A stretch of 36,074 bases of DNA from positions 1 through 36,074 of the forward strand of contig JANQEB010000140.1 of NCBI GenBank assembly GCA_028278605.1, given 5' to 3'. The DNA is from Candidatus Gastranaerophilales bacterium. GTDB lineage: Bacteria; Cyanobacteriota; Vampirovibrionia; Gastranaerophilales; UBA9971. A model generated the notes under the pieces. It was not told the origin of the DNA. It worked only from the letters and a program-made list of their open reading frames with translations, and did not search any database. The position numbers and the translations under genes were made by a program. Shown one piece after another: positions 15,768-24,876 of the stretch. The stretch's first letter is position 1. Every line of letters starts with the position of its first letter.

Positions 15768-17492
15768 GTGCTTGAAACAAAGAAAATACTGGATTTATTC
15801 CGTTCATTTCTCGTAAAAGAAAACCTGGACTTATTCATTATTAATTCTACTGATGAGTATTTAAGCGAATATGTTTGCCCGCAAAATAATGCCCGTTTTT
15901 TATTAACAGGGTTTTCAGGCTCAGCAGGGGATATCCTGGTAACTCATGATAAAGCCATGCTCTTTGTTGACGGGAGGTATCATATCCAGGCGGAAACCGA
16001 GACTGACCCTGAAGTTATAACCCTTATCAAGGTCGACCTGGGTAAATCCCCGCAAAAAGTCCTTTTTGAAAAACTTGCAGAACTGGCAACTAATGGCTCA
16101 ACTATTGGGATTGTTTCTCCTAAAACAAGCTGTGCAGGCTTCAAGGAATTGTTAAAAAACCTGGAAGGCAAGCAGGACATAAAAATTCTTGAATATGAGC
16201 ATGACCCGATAATTCAGGCAAAGCCGTCAACGCCGGAAGAGTCTTTAAGATATATCCCCGAAGAAATCACAGGTACAACACCCGGGCAAAAACTTGAAAT
16301 TATTAATAACTATAAAAAAGAAAACAATATTGACCTGATGTTGATTACTGACCCTGCTGAAATAGCTTACCTGACAAACCTGAGAGGGCGGGAAATCCCT
16401 TATAGTTCCGCATTTAAAGCAAAAGCAATCATTTTCAGGAATAAAGCCTATGTATTCACTGACCTTGCCAGGCTTCATACAAAAACCCCGGATAATTTTG
16501 TTTTTATGCCCGAAAGTGAGTTTAACGCTTTTATAAAAGGACTTTCCAAAGAAAATAACGTCTCCAGTGTGTATTATCACCCCGGTTCTACCACGCTGTC
16601 CGTGTTCAGGAAAATCGAAAACCTTGCTGAAAAAGTCGTTGAAATCAAGGAAAGCTATATTTCTGAGCTAAAATCCATAAAAAATGAGCAGGAACTTCAA
16701 TATTTATCGCAATGTTATCTTAAAACAGATATCGTAGTTAACCGCATAACCTGCTGGCTTAACCAAAACCTTGAAAGAGGCATCAGGGTTAGTGAAAAGG
16801 ACTTTTCCGACAGGGTAAAAAGCCTGTTTGAAGAAGAAGGTTCGGTAGGCCTTAGCTTTGAGCCTATAACCGCAAGCGGTCAAAATACCGCTATTATTCA
16901 TTATTCAAAGCCGTCTGCCGAGAAGTTTATTGAAAAAGGCGGACTGGTACTGCTTGATTGCGGGGCATACTTTGAAGGAGGTTATGCAACTGACCAGACA
17001 AGGACTTTTCTCGCGGGAGAACACGATATCCCTGCGACCTGCCTGCAAAAAAATGTCTATACAGCGGTTTTAAAGGGTCTTCTTGCAGGCATTAACCTTG
17101 AAATCACCGAAGAAACAACAGGCTATGACCTTGATTTTGCGGTAAGAGAAGTTGTAGACGCCAATAAACCGGAGGGGTTTGCGTTTTCCCATGCAACAGG
17201 GCATGGCGTGGGAATCCCGGTACATGAATCCCCGCCAAGAATCGGGCCTTCCGAGTCTTCCGGCACTCCCCTGAAACCCGGCATGGTTTTCACGGTTGAA
17301 CCCGGTCTTTACAGGGAAGGCTGGGGCGGTGTCCGTATAGAAAACACGGTTATGGCCGTTAATGAAGGGGGAAAAGTCAAAATTAAGACCCTGACAAGGG
17401 CTCCTTTTGATGAAAACCTGATAAACCCCAACATGCTTACAGAACAGGAAAAAACCCGGCTTGAAGAATATAACGGGTGTAAAATAGGCTGA
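15768..17492 (+). CDS. pepP: Xaa-Pro aminopeptidase (M24 family, long APP1 type)
   Basis: Cytosolic metallopeptidase that removes an N-terminal residue preceding proline. All five dinuclear-metal ligands are visible (numbering from the GTG at 15768): D397 in LLDCGAYF, D409 in YATDQTRTF, H479 in HATGHGVGIP, E511 in FTVEPGLY and E525 in GVRIENTV. IIHYSKPS is the substrate-site block. At 574 residues it has two creatinase-like N-terminal domains before M24, as in eukaryotic XPNPEP1 and longer than E. coli PepP. The frame stays open back to a TTG at 15675, but that part is repeat sequence. GTG at 15768 has GAGG upstream and starts where homology begins. The methyltransferase gene follows after one base. 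Confidence 0.92.
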   Translation: MLETKKILDLFRSFLVKENLDLFIINSTDEYLSEYVCPQNNARFLLTGFSGSAGDILVTHDKAMLFVDGRYHIQAETETDPEVITLIKVDLGKSPQKVLFEKLAELATNGSTIGIVSPKTSCAGFKELLKNLEGKQDIKILEYEHDPIIQAKPSTPEESLRYIPEEITGTTPGQKLEIINNYKKENNIDLMLITDPAEIAYLTNLRGREIPYSSAFKAKAIIFRNKAYVFTDLARLHTKTPDNFVFMPESEFNAFIKGLSKENNVSSVYYHPGSTTLSVFRKIENLAEKVVEIKESYISELKSIKNEQELQYLSQCYLKTDIVVNRITCWLNQNLERGIRVSEKDFSDRVKSLFEEEGSVGLSFEPITASGQNTAIIHYSKPSAEKFIEKGGLVLLDCGAYFEGGYATDQTRTFLAGEHDIPATCLQKNVYTAVLKGLLAGINLEITEETTGYDLDFAVREVVDANKPEGFAFSHATGHGVGIPVHESPPRIGPSESSGTPLKPGMVFTVEPGLYREGWGGVRIENTVMAVNEGGKVKIKTLTRAPFDENLINPNMLTEQEKTRLEEYNGCKIG

Positions 17493-17493
17493 T

Positions 17494-18291
17494 ATGCAAA
17501 CTGTTTCCAGTATTCAAAACCCTGTAGTTAAAACTGTTGTTTCGCTTCACCGGAAGAAAAACAGGCAGGAAACCGGCATGTTCATTATTGAGGGCTACAA
17601 GGGCGTTGAAGATGCTATTAATTACGGGGTTAAAATTACTCATATTTTCCTAAGCGAATCAGCAAAGGAAAAAGCCCGAAATTTCTCCGGTGATACCCTC
17701 TACTTAGTAAATGAAAAGGTTTTAAAGAAGATTTCCACCACTGACAGCCCGTGTGAAGTGCTTGCCGTGGCTAAACAGCTAAATTACAGCCTGCATGACT
17801 TAATCCAAAATAAAGCTCCCCTTATTGCGGTTCTGGAAGACATAAAAGACCCCGGCAATCTCGGGACAATAATCAGGACAGCTAAAGCGGCAGGGGTTTC
17901 CGGTATTATCCTTACCGGAGAACCCTCTGATATTTACAATCCCAAGACAGTCAGGTCTTCTGCGGGGAATTTGTGGAAAATACCCGTAATTTATTTTGGA
18001 CAAAAACAGGGGCTAAAGCAGGAACTTCTCAAGTATTGCAAATTTCAGTTTATAAGTACTGCTGTTGCCGGTATAAATGCGAAAAATCATTTTGAAGCTG
18101 ATTATAAACCTGCCACAGTGATATTTTTCGGCTCAGAAGCCGGGGGGTTATCTTGCGAATTAACAGACCAGTCGGATTTCAGCGTAAAAATCCCCATGCA
18201 TAAAGAGGTTGAGTCGCTGAACCTCAGTGTTTCAGCCGGAATTATCCTGTATGAAGCATTTTCTCAGCGGTCTTTTGAAATTTCAACCTGA
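17494..18291 (+). CDS. SpoU/TrmH-family RNA 2'-O-methyltransferase (RlmB-like)
   Basis: SAM-dependent ribose methyltransferase of 265 residues, acting on rRNA or tRNA. An N-terminal substrate-binding domain (about 1-95, with FIIEGYKGVEDAI) precedes the trefoil-knot SPOUT domain. The three motifs are visible: DPGNLGTIIRTAKAAG (119-134), FFGSEAGGLS (211-220) and IPMHKEVESLNLSVSAGI (233-250). The family members RlmB, TrmH and TsnR cannot be separated from this alone. It begins one base after pepP and overlaps the convergent nitrilase gene by 28 bases at its 3' end. Confidence 0.92.
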   Translation: MQTVSSIQNPVVKTVVSLHRKKNRQETGMFIIEGYKGVEDAINYGVKITHIFLSESAKEKARNFSGDTLYLVNEKVLKKISTTDSPCEVLAVAKQLNYSLHDLIQNKAPLIAVLEDIKDPGNLGTIIRTAKAAGVSGIILTGEPSDIYNPKTVRSSAGNLWKIPVIYFGQKQGLKQELLKYCKFQFISTAVAGINAKNHFEADYKPATVIFFGSEAGGLSCELTDQSDFSVKIPMHKEVESLNLSVSAGIILYEAFSQRSFEIST

Positions 18292-19091
18292 TAGGCATGC
18301 GGTCTTATATCTTCCAGAACAGAAAATTCCTGTCTTGTCCTTCTAAGCATTTCAAGGTCAATTTCCGCCATCATAACCCCTTCTTCCCCGCCGACTGAAG
18401 CCACAACTTCACCCCATGGGTTTATCACCATTGACATGCCAAGGTTCTGGCGTTTTATATTCACTCGCCCGCACTGGTTTACAGTAACCACATAAGCCAG
18501 GTTCTCAATAGCGCGGGCTTTATTAAGGGTTACCCAGTGGTCAAGCTTGGGGTAAGGAAAAGCAGCAACATTAGTGATGATTTCCGCGCCGGCAAAAGTA
18601 AGGGCCCTGTATAATTCCGGAAACCTTACATCAAAACATATGGAAAGCCCGATCTTGCCGATATCAGTTTCCACCAGCACAGCCTTACTTCCTTCTGTTA
18701 CAAATTTTGATTCCTCACTGCCATGGTAGTTAAATAAATGGACTTTCTCGTACCTGGCTATAATTTCGCCCTGCCTGTCTATTACTATTGAAGTATTTTT
18801 ACAGTCCCCGCCGGGTTTTTTTTCAACATAGCTGCCTGCGACTATGTTGGTGTTGAGTTTTTTAGCCAGTTCCATCATCAACCCGGTCGTAGGCCCGTCC
18901 GGAATATGTTCCGCAAGCGCGCAAAGGTCATTATGGTCAACACCGGAATTAAAGACCTCAGGCAGCACCACCAAGTCCGGTTTAAACCATGCGTATTGCT
19001 CAATAAAATTCCGGGCTTTTTCCAGGTTAACCTTTTTATTGCCCGGTTCAGGCCGGATTTGGACCCCTATTACTCTTGGTTTTGTATTCAT
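18264..19091 (-). CDS. Nitrilase-family carbon-nitrogen hydrolase (omega-amidase-like)
   Basis: Cytoplasmic amidohydrolase of 275 residues. The Glu-Lys-Cys triad is intact: E45 in VVLPEVFNSG, K116 in ARYEKVHLF and C152 in LSICFDVRFPELYRA. CFDxRFPE is typical of the Nit2/omega-amidase and deaminated-glutathione amidase branch, which releases ammonia from 2-oxo-acid amides and so does metabolite repair. It is not the aliphatic nitrilase type. Preceded 12 bases upstream by the GNAT acetyltransferase gene, probably in one transcript. Confidence 0.9.
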   Translation of the reverse strand: MNTKPRVIGVQIRPEPGNKKVNLEKARNFIEQYAWFKPDLVVLPEVFNSGVDHNDLCALAEHIPDGPTTGLMMELAKKLNTNIVAGSYVEKKPGGDCKNTSIVIDRQGEIIARYEKVHLFNYHGSEESKFVTEGSKAVLVETDIGKIGLSICFDVRFPELYRALTFAGAEIITNVAAFPYPKLDHWVTLNKARAIENLAYVVTVNQCGRVNIKRQNLGMSMVINPWGEVVASVGGEEGVMMAEIDLEMLRRTRQEFSVLEDIRPHAYQVEISKDR

Positions 19092-19103
19092 ATTTATTAC
19101 CTT

Positions 19104-19583
19104 TTAGATTGACTTAATCATATAGACTGAACACCCGACATAACCGGTATTCCCAACCGGCCTAGAAAGTATTTCAAAGCCGTTTTTTTTATAGAACCTG
19201 ATTGCTGGTTTAAGCCTGGGCATAGTTTCCAGGTATATTTTTTCAAAACCTTCTTTTCCGGCTCCTTGTATTATTTTATCAAGAAGAGCTTTTGCAGCGC
19301 CACATCCTCTTGCCTCAGGAAGCAGGTACATTTTTTGAAGTTCACAAATTTTACTTTCCAGGGGGGCATAACCTGCACAGCCTATGATTTTATTGCTTTC
19401 CCGGTTTTCCACGACCCAAAACCTGATTTCTTCCTGTGTATATTGTGAGTATAAGTCTTTTAATCTTTGCGGGTCAGTTAAGTTCACTGATTCAAAACAT
19501 TTTTGCTCGGTCAATGTTTTCTGAATTACAACTTTAAGTTGCTCATTATCTTCGGGTAATATGTCTCTTACACAGTAATTCAT
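19104..19583 (-). CDS. GNAT-family N-acetyltransferase
   Basis: Acetyl-CoA-dependent acetyltransferase of 159 residues. The core is FWVVENRESNKIIGCAGYAP, then the beta-4 strand ELQKMYLLPEARGCGAAKAL (81-100) with the acetyl-CoA pyrophosphate loop RGCGAA. EKIYLETMPRLKPAIRFYKKNGF follows, a typical motif B. Acceptor is unknown; small amines, amino acids or protein N-termini are all possible. First gene of a two-gene unit with the nitrilase homologue. Confidence 0.88.
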   Translation of the reverse strand: MNYCVRDILPEDNEQLKVVIQKTLTEQKCFESVNLTDPQRLKDLYSQYTQEEIRFWVVENRESNKIIGCAGYAPLESKICELQKMYLLPEARGCGAAKALLDKIIQGAGKEGFEKIYLETMPRLKPAIRFYKKNGFEILSRPVGNTGYVGCSVYMIKSI

Positions 19584-19731
19584 ATTTACTATATTATAAT
19601 AAAATCAATGTTTTAAAAGACAGCTTTAATATGGACCGGCAAGATTTTAAAAAACAAAATGCTTTGAAGAACAGGTTTTGAGAAAAAGACCCTGCTTAAA
19701 ATCTGAGTGGTGCTTTGATATAATAAGTAGG

Positions 19732-19760
19732 TAATAAAAAGCCGGGCGCAAAAACCCGGC
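19732..19760 (-). terminator. Terminator of the flagellar operon
   Basis: On the minus strand, gccggg / cccggc with a short T-rich loop is followed by tttttatt. It lies about 30 bases after the flgL stop, closing the eleven-gene operon. The adjoining aagtaggtaataaaaa also occurs at about 313-330. Confidence 0.85.
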
Positions 19761-19788
19761 AATATGAGACGGTAGGTAGGATAATTAT

Positions 19789-20751
19789 TTAAATGTAATT
19801 CATTATAGAAGGCTGGATTACTCTTGCGCTGACCGCCAGGGAAGCCTGAAGGACTGTTTCCTGGAAAGTTAAATCAGATATAGCCTCTGCAAGGTCAACA
19901 TCCTGGGCGTCTGATTTTGTTTTTGTAAGGTTAATGAGGTCATCTTCGTGAATTTGCTCTGTAACATCGAGCCTCTCAAGAATTCCTCCCAGGGTTGACT
20001 GGGCCTCAAGGAGTGTTCCCAGGTCAGTATCCAGGTCGGCCAGTTTCTGGTTTATAACATCTTTATCCTGGTTTCCGGCGCGGAGCTCTTCCCTGAGGGT
20101 TACCAGCGTTTGAAGCAAGCCCTGTCCTTCCAGTGTATCAGGAGTTGCGCCATCCTTGTCGTGATCTCCCGTATAGTAATAACCAAAAACATCGTCTCCA
20201 TTGAGGTTTACATCAATAAAGACGCCCTCAGCGATTTCTATTTGTCTTGCACCGCTCCCGTCCTTTGACCCGTTATACTGAATTTCCCCTGTATTTGGCC
20301 CGTCCGTAAACGGTGCTGTACCTGTAACCTGTCCTCCAAAAATGTATTTCTGGCCGTATTTAGTGTTTGCCAGGCTTTTAACCTGTTCAATTAACTGTTC
20401 TACCTGCTCTCCTATGAGGACCATTTCATCCTCCCCGGAAGTCAGGTTTAGTGCCTGAACCGTAAGCTCCCTTGTCTTATGCACCGAGTCAAGAGTGGTT
20501 AACAATGCTTTATCAGCGGTTTCCAGCTCGGATTTTGCATTATTTATATTCGTAAGGTAAGTATTTATTTTGTTCATTGAAGCATTGGTATTTATAACAG
20601 TTGTAGCGGAAAAAACATCCTCGGAAGCCTTGTTAAATTCCTTGCCGGAAGCTATTTTTGTCTGCAAGTCCACTAACAGGTCCCTGTTTATAAAAAGGTT
20701 GTTTAGCACGCTGCTATACATATAACCACTGGTAATCCGCTGAGTATACAT
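19789..20751 (-). CDS. flgL: Flagellar hook-filament junction protein FlgL
   Basis: Second hook-associated protein (HAP3), 320 residues, sitting between hook and filament and exported by the flagellar type III system. The flagellin-like N-terminus RITSGYMYSSVLNNLFINRD and KASEDVFSATTVI (about 57-69) form the D0/D1 coiled coil. The C-terminus ISDLTFQETVLQASLAVSAR ends as a matching helix. GQKYIFGGQVTGTAPF is the HAP3 mid-region mark that separates it from flagellin. It is the last gene of the operon, after flgK. Confidence 0.93.
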   Translation of the reverse strand: MYTQRITSGYMYSSVLNNLFINRDLLVDLQTKIASGKEFNKASEDVFSATTVINTNASMNKINTYLTNINNAKSELETADKALLTTLDSVHKTRELTVQALNLTSGEDEMVLIGEQVEQLIEQVKSLANTKYGQKYIFGGQVTGTAPFTDGPNTGEIQYNGSKDGSGARQIEIAEGVFIDVNLNGDDVFGYYYTGDHDKDGATPDTLEGQGLLQTLVTLREELRAGNQDKDVINQKLADLDTDLGTLLEAQSTLGGILERLDVTEQIHEDDLINLTKTKSDAQDVDLAEAISDLTFQETVLQASLAVSARVIQPSIMNYI

Positions 20752-20796
20752 ATTAAAATCCTCTTATAATGTTAATTGTACTGACTTTATTAATTT

Positions 20797-22389
20797 TTAA
20801 CTGACCATATTAATTATTGTCTTTATATTCTGGTTAACCACATCAAAAATCCTTGCAGCGGCTTCGTATGACTGCTGAAACCTGATTAAGTCGGTTATTT
20901 CCTCGTCAAGGTTAACTCCTGTTATAGATTGTCTTTTCAGATCTACCTGCTGGAAAACACTGCTTTTTATATCAAGGTTGTTTTTTATAGAGCTTGCCTT
21001 ACTTCCGATTTCTCCGGCTATATTAGCTATAAACTGCTCTGTTGTAGAATTTCCAAGTCCTGAAATAAGGATATCCCTTACCTTAGACATAAGCAGCGCG
21101 TTGCTTCCATCTCCTGTTTCGGTAAGGTCAGGAGCATCAGACGGCACAACCGGCGGAGCAGACTCAGGCGGGGAAGAGGCAGCAGCTATTTTATAAGGAT
21201 CATCAATTATATCCTGGCTAATTGTAATATTCCCTGCCGTGATGCCTGTTGTATTACCTGAATCATCCACAAAAAAGCTTGGAGGCTCAGGATCTCCGTT
21301 CGCAAAGTCAGAAAGCCGCCCGTCAATAATATATCTTGGCTCATTATCCGGATTAACGGGAGGAGACGCCGGATCAAATGTCTGTATGGAGTTAAGGGCT
21401 GATGCAAGTTCCTGTGCAATGGTATCCAGGTTATCTATTACTGATTTTACAGTTAATTCATTAGCGTCAGAGCCTCCCATTTTGAGAATAGCGCCTATTT
21501 GCCCGGAATCCAGCAGGGAATAAGCATCTGAGACAGTTGTCCCGCCCGCATCATTTTTAATTTCCACTATTGAAGGGTTATTTATGTCTCCCGCAACAAC
21601 CTCAAACGTCCCGGCCAGCTCTGCCCCGCTTACAAGGTTAATATTGCTTATGGACAGAGTTGCTGAACCGTTTTCATGATAGGTTACTTCAACCGGAATT
21701 AAGCTTGAAATTTCATCAATAAGTATGTCTCTCTGGTCAAGCAGGTAATTAGGAGCATTCCCCTGAGAAGACGATATTACAATAGCATCATTCAGGTCAG
21801 CTACAGAGCTTAGCTTGTTATTAAGGTCTTCTATAGCTGTATTTAGTTTACTGATTTCAATTGAGGAAGGATTGGTATAATCCCCCACGAGACTGACTCT
21901 TAAATCGTTCAGCCTCTCATAAGTGGAATTAAGATTTGTTGTTAATTCCAGCGCTTTTTGCACAACGTTATTTCTGGTAACAATATCTTCAGGGCCCAAC
22001 GCTAACTGGTTTAGCGCATCGTAAAATTCCGCGAGTGACTGGTTAATGCCCACACCGTCCAGTTCACTGGTTATATCTTCAATTAAATCAGAATTCGTAC
22101 TTAATTCTTTATAATAATTAAGCTGGGAATTTTCACTTCTGTACAAGTTGTCAAGGTAAATATCCCTGTTTCTGGAAATATCGCTTATAACCGCACCCAG
22201 CATATCATAAACTTCTTGTTGAGGGTTAGTTGATATATCGCCGCTTGTTAATTGTGATATTTCCAGCCGCTGCTTACTGTAGCCCTTGGTGTTCATATTT
22301 GCTATGTTGCTGTTTATCAGGTCAATTGCAGCCTGGTTTAAAGATAACGACCTTTGTGCACTGTATATACTGGATAGGGTTCCTCCCAT
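20797..22389 (-). CDS. flgK: Flagellar hook-associated protein FlgK
   Basis: First hook-filament junction protein (HAP1), 530 residues. The N-terminal rod/hook motif is LINSNIANMNTKGYSKQR (about 23-40), with GVGINQSLAEFYDALNQLA near 114, a HAP1 hallmark. The C-terminus GVNLDEEITDLIRFQQSYEA followed by AARIFDVVNQNIKTIINMV is also typical. The middle is variable, with a Pro/Ser-rich stretch near 405-420. Exported by the flagellar apparatus, probably with the FlgN-like chaperone encoded 35 bases upstream. Confidence 0.95.
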   Translation of the reverse strand: MGGTLSSIYSAQRSLSLNQAAIDLINSNIANMNTKGYSKQRLEISQLTSGDISTNPQQEVYDMLGAVISDISRNRDIYLDNLYRSENSQLNYYKELSTNSDLIEDITSELDGVGINQSLAEFYDALNQLALGPEDIVTRNNVVQKALELTTNLNSTYERLNDLRVSLVGDYTNPSSIEISKLNTAIEDLNNKLSSVADLNDAIVISSSQGNAPNYLLDQRDILIDEISSLIPVEVTYHENGSATLSISNINLVSGAELAGTFEVVAGDINNPSIVEIKNDAGGTTVSDAYSLLDSGQIGAILKMGGSDANELTVKSVIDNLDTIAQELASALNSIQTFDPASPPVNPDNEPRYIIDGRLSDFANGDPEPPSFFVDDSGNTTGITAGNITISQDIIDDPYKIAAASSPPESAPPVVPSDAPDLTETGDGSNALLMSKVRDILISGLGNSTTEQFIANIAGEIGSKASSIKNNLDIKSSVFQQVDLKRQSITGVNLDEEITDLIRFQQSYEAAARIFDVVNQNIKTIINMVS

Positions 22390-22424
22390 TTTTTTCTCCC
22401 CTTATTTAATTAATTAATTTTTAT

Positions 22425-22907
22425 TTAAGCTTCGTGAACAATTGAGCTTATTGTTTGTGCGCTTTCATCTTTTATGACCTTACCCCTGCTGTTATAAGAG
22501 GAATTTTCAGGCACCAGCACGTTTACTATTGACGTAATGGAGCTCTCGATTATTTTCAGGGAATGTTTTATAAGCTCAGCGCTATGATAGTTTTGTTTTT
22601 GAGTGTTTTTAAGGACTTCATTCAGTTTATCCTTTAATTTTTCTATATCCTGAGCCTTTTTTTTCTCTTCAATTGTTTCAATAATCTCGGAAAGGGTTTT
22701 TTTATCAGGATAGAGCTGTAATCTTTTTTCCTCCAGCTCTTCCAGTGCGCAATTGTATTTTTCCAGCTCGCAGTCAACTTTCATGACGCCTTCTATATCC
22801 CCTTTAATAAGGTATTCTTTTTTATGGCCGATATATTGCTCAAGTTTTGAGCAAGCATCTATTTCCTGTTCCAGTATTTTTTCAAGTTCCAGTATTTCTT
22901 TTTGCAT
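22425..22907 (-). CDS. flgN: FlgN-like export chaperone
   Basis: A 160-residue, highly charged, almost wholly helical protein with heptad-like spacing (EKILEQEIDACSKLEQYIGH, ELEEKRLQLYPDKKTL). It has the size and shape of FlgN, the cytoplasmic chaperone for FlgK and FlgL. Direct motifs are weak. The call leans on fold character and on its place between the FlgM-like gene and flgK, the usual FlgN position. Confidence 0.7.
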   Translation of the reverse strand: MQKEILELEKILEQEIDACSKLEQYIGHKKEYLIKGDIEGVMKVDCELEKYNCALEELEEKRLQLYPDKKTLSEIIETIEEKKKAQDIEKLKDKLNEVLKNTQKQNYHSAELIKHSLKIIESSITSIVNVLVPENSSYNSRGKVIKDESAQTISSIVHEA

Positions 22908-22930
22908 TGCCCTTAAAAACCTCCCGTTTT

Positions 22931-23269
22931 TTAAGCTGTATAGTCAGCTAAAAGACTTGTCCCATACTTTAAAGCCTCTTCTATTTCCTGGTCTTCAATA
23001 TCAGTTATGTTATATTTATTTGCAAATTCCCTGATTTCGCTTATGTATGGGTCTTTGCGTTCCTGAACCCGCTTCATGGTTTCATGGGGGTCTGAAACAG
23101 CTTCTTTATTTATATTTTTTAAGGAAATTGAAACTTTTACATCCTCTTGCTGAGGTAGTTTTCCGGTTTTTTGAGATTCCTCAATATTTTTAATAGTCTT
23201 CTGAAAGGCATTTTGAGCCCTTAATACCTGTAAGCTATTCTCCTGAAAACCAATACCACTAATTGCCAT
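22931..23269 (-). CDS. Putative anti-sigma-28 factor (FlgM-like)
   Basis: A 112-residue soluble protein. The C-terminal half (VKVSISLKNINKEAVSDP, then RKDPYISEIREFANKYN and EEALKYGTSLLADY) resembles the FlgM pattern of a disordered segment, an R-x-x-x-I-x-x-I helix and a final helix. In many bacteria flgM stands just before flgN-flgK-flgL, as here. If correct, it would hold sigma-28 until the hook is complete and FlgM is exported. Similarity is faint, so this is a synteny-supported guess; a small rod or export accessory protein is the alternative. Confidence 0.5.
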   Translation of the reverse strand: MAISGIGFQENSLQVLRAQNAFQKTIKNIEESQKTGKLPQQEDVKVSISLKNINKEAVSDPHETMKRVQERKDPYISEIREFANKYNITDIEDQEIEEALKYGTSLLADYTA

Positions 23270-23281
23270 ATTCTTTGACCC

Positions 23282-23605
23282 CTATACCAAATCTTTCATC
23301 TGTTCATAAACCTGTTTTGCAAAACCAAATGAAGTTTCCGGGCTGGAAGCAATGTTTTTTGCGATTTCGTCGTAAAACATTGACCTGAACATTTCTTCGC
23401 CCCTGCCGCCTGAGAACATACCGTCCCTTTCAATAGTCGCGTCCATCGACTTAAAAAACTGGTTAATAAAGACAGCTTCAAACTGGGATGCGGCTTCCAT
23501 CAGCTGTTTGTCGGTTTTATTGCTGAAATTAATGCCTGAGAGCTTGTCAATCCTGTTCTGGGCTGAATTTATATCTATTTGCTGCTGTGCATTTGGTTCT
23601 ATCAT
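23282..23605 (-). CDS. flgJ: FlgJ rod-binding domain protein (no hydrolase domain)
   Basis: A 107-residue protein equal to only the N-terminal half of enterobacterial FlgJ. The core is AASQFEAVFINQFFKSM, then MFSGGRGEEMFRSMFYDEIA and FGFAKQVYEQM, the rod-binding family signature. It caps or scaffolds the growing rod in the periplasm. The muramidase half is absent; a separate lytic transglycosylase gene opens the same operon. It follows flgI after a repeat-bearing gap. Confidence 0.88.
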   Translation of the reverse strand: MIEPNAQQQIDINSAQNRIDKLSGINFSNKTDKQLMEAASQFEAVFINQFFKSMDATIERDGMFSGGRGEEMFRSMFYDEIAKNIASSPETSFGFAKQVYEQMKDLV

Positions 23606-23625
23606 TTTTGTTTTCCTTTTCCCGT

Positions 23626-23700
23626 GTCATTCCTGGTTTTTTCGTCATTCCGAGATATTTCACAGAGGCTGTGCCGAGCGAAACAAAGTGCTCAGGATGA
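23626..23700. repeat. Interspersed repeat inside the flagellar operon
   Basis: Starts gtcattcctgg, contains gtcattccgag, and ends tgctcaggatgaa in inverted sense. It lies between flgI and flgJ, without coding capacity. Confidence 0.55.
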
Positions 23701-23712
23701 AAACATGTATAG

Positions 23713-24816
23713 TTAAATAATTTCCAGCTGTGCCTGAAGGCTTCCGGCTGCTTTAAGGGCCTGAAGTATTGATATAAGGTCATAAGGTGTTACCCCAATG
23801 GAGTTTAACGCCCTTACCAGCTCGCTTAAGTTAGCGTTTGGAGCAACTTCTACCAGCCTGCCCTCTTCTTCAACCACTTCAATTTCTGAGTTGACTACAG
23901 GTAAAGTTTCTCCAACCGTTGCAAATTCAGTAGGCTGGGAAATCTCGTTGGTAGTCCTTACGGTAACACTGAGGTTTCCGTGTGCAACAGCTGCCGGCAG
24001 GAGTTTTACATTGTTACCTATGACTATAGTGCCTGTTCTTTCATTAATTACAACTTTTGCTATAGAATCAGCACTGCGTAGAGTCAAATTTTCCAGTATT
24101 GATACAAATTTTATCCTGTCATCATTGAATTTTGGCGGTATTACAATTCTGATTGCACTGCCGTCTATTGCTTTTGCCGGCGCAATTTTGTCATTTACAG
24201 TTTCAGCAATTCTTGCTGCCATTGTGAAGTCCGGTCTATGCAGAACCAGCTTAAGCCCTAACTCATCGCCTATGTCTGAAGTTATATCCCTTTCAATGAT
24301 CGCACCGTTAGGAATTCTTCCTGAAGTTACTATGCTTGTCCTTACAGAGCTTCCGCCTGCTGATGCACTTGTCCCGCCTACGCTAATAGGTCCCTGGGCT
24401 ACGGCAACAACTTCTCCATTGGGCGCCATCATATGTGTCTGGATAAGTATACCGCCCTCAAGACTTGAAGCATCAGCCATTGAAGAGACAGTAACATCGA
24501 TTCTGTCGCCGTTACGGGCAAAAGGCGGGGCCATTGCCGTAACTATTACTGCGGCAGTGTTGCCATTCTTGATATCATTAGGAGAATCTATAACAGTACC
24601 AAGGTTTTTCAATAATGAAATATTAGTAATCTGTGTTGATCTACTGTTATCGCCTGTTCTAGGAAGGCCAACAACAACGCCATAGCCGACAAGCTGGTTT
24701 TCGCGGATGCCGTCAATATGTGTAACGTCTTTTATACGTACTTTGTTGGCATAAGCCGGCATATAGCCTGAGTTAAAGACCATTAAAAGTGATAAAATTA
24801 AAATTAGCTTTTTCAT
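23713..24816 (-). CDS. flgI: Flagellar P-ring protein FlgI
   Basis: Periplasmic protein of 367 residues forming the peptidoglycan-layer ring round the rod. Signal peptide at 1-23 (hydrophobic LILILSLLMVF, cleavage near AYA-NKV). VRIKDVTHIDGIRENQLVGYG and VVVGLPRTGDNS open the mature protein. NTAAVIVTAMAPPFARNGD, GEVVAVAQGPISVGG and the C-terminal PYDLISILQALKAAGSLQA are strongly conserved. Its presence marks a diderm cell plan. It lies 60 bases after flgH. Confidence 0.96.
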   Translation of the reverse strand: MKKLILILSLLMVFNSGYMPAYANKVRIKDVTHIDGIRENQLVGYGVVVGLPRTGDNSRSTQITNISLLKNLGTVIDSPNDIKNGNTAAVIVTAMAPPFARNGDRIDVTVSSMADASSLEGGILIQTHMMAPNGEVVAVAQGPISVGGTSASAGGSSVRTSIVTSGRIPNGAIIERDITSDIGDELGLKLVLHRPDFTMAARIAETVNDKIAPAKAIDGSAIRIVIPPKFNDDRIKFVSILENLTLRSADSIAKVVINERTGTIVIGNNVKLLPAAVAHGNLSVTVRTTNEISQPTEFATVGETLPVVNSEIEVVEEEGRLVEVAPNANLSELVRALNSIGVTPYDLISILQALKAAGSLQAQLEII

Positions 24817-24876
24817 CCTGTATATCCGTCCCCTTTTTTACCTGATTGTCATTAATTTATATCCAAAAGCATCTTT

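Noticed and set aside
16704-16901. Minus-strand frames within pepP and neighbouring genes
   Set aside because: Antisense shadows of well-identified genes.
23798-24685. 295-residue plus-strand frame antisense to flgI
   Set aside because: flgI is unmistakable on the other strand; the antisense frame has no recognisable domain and no ribosome site.
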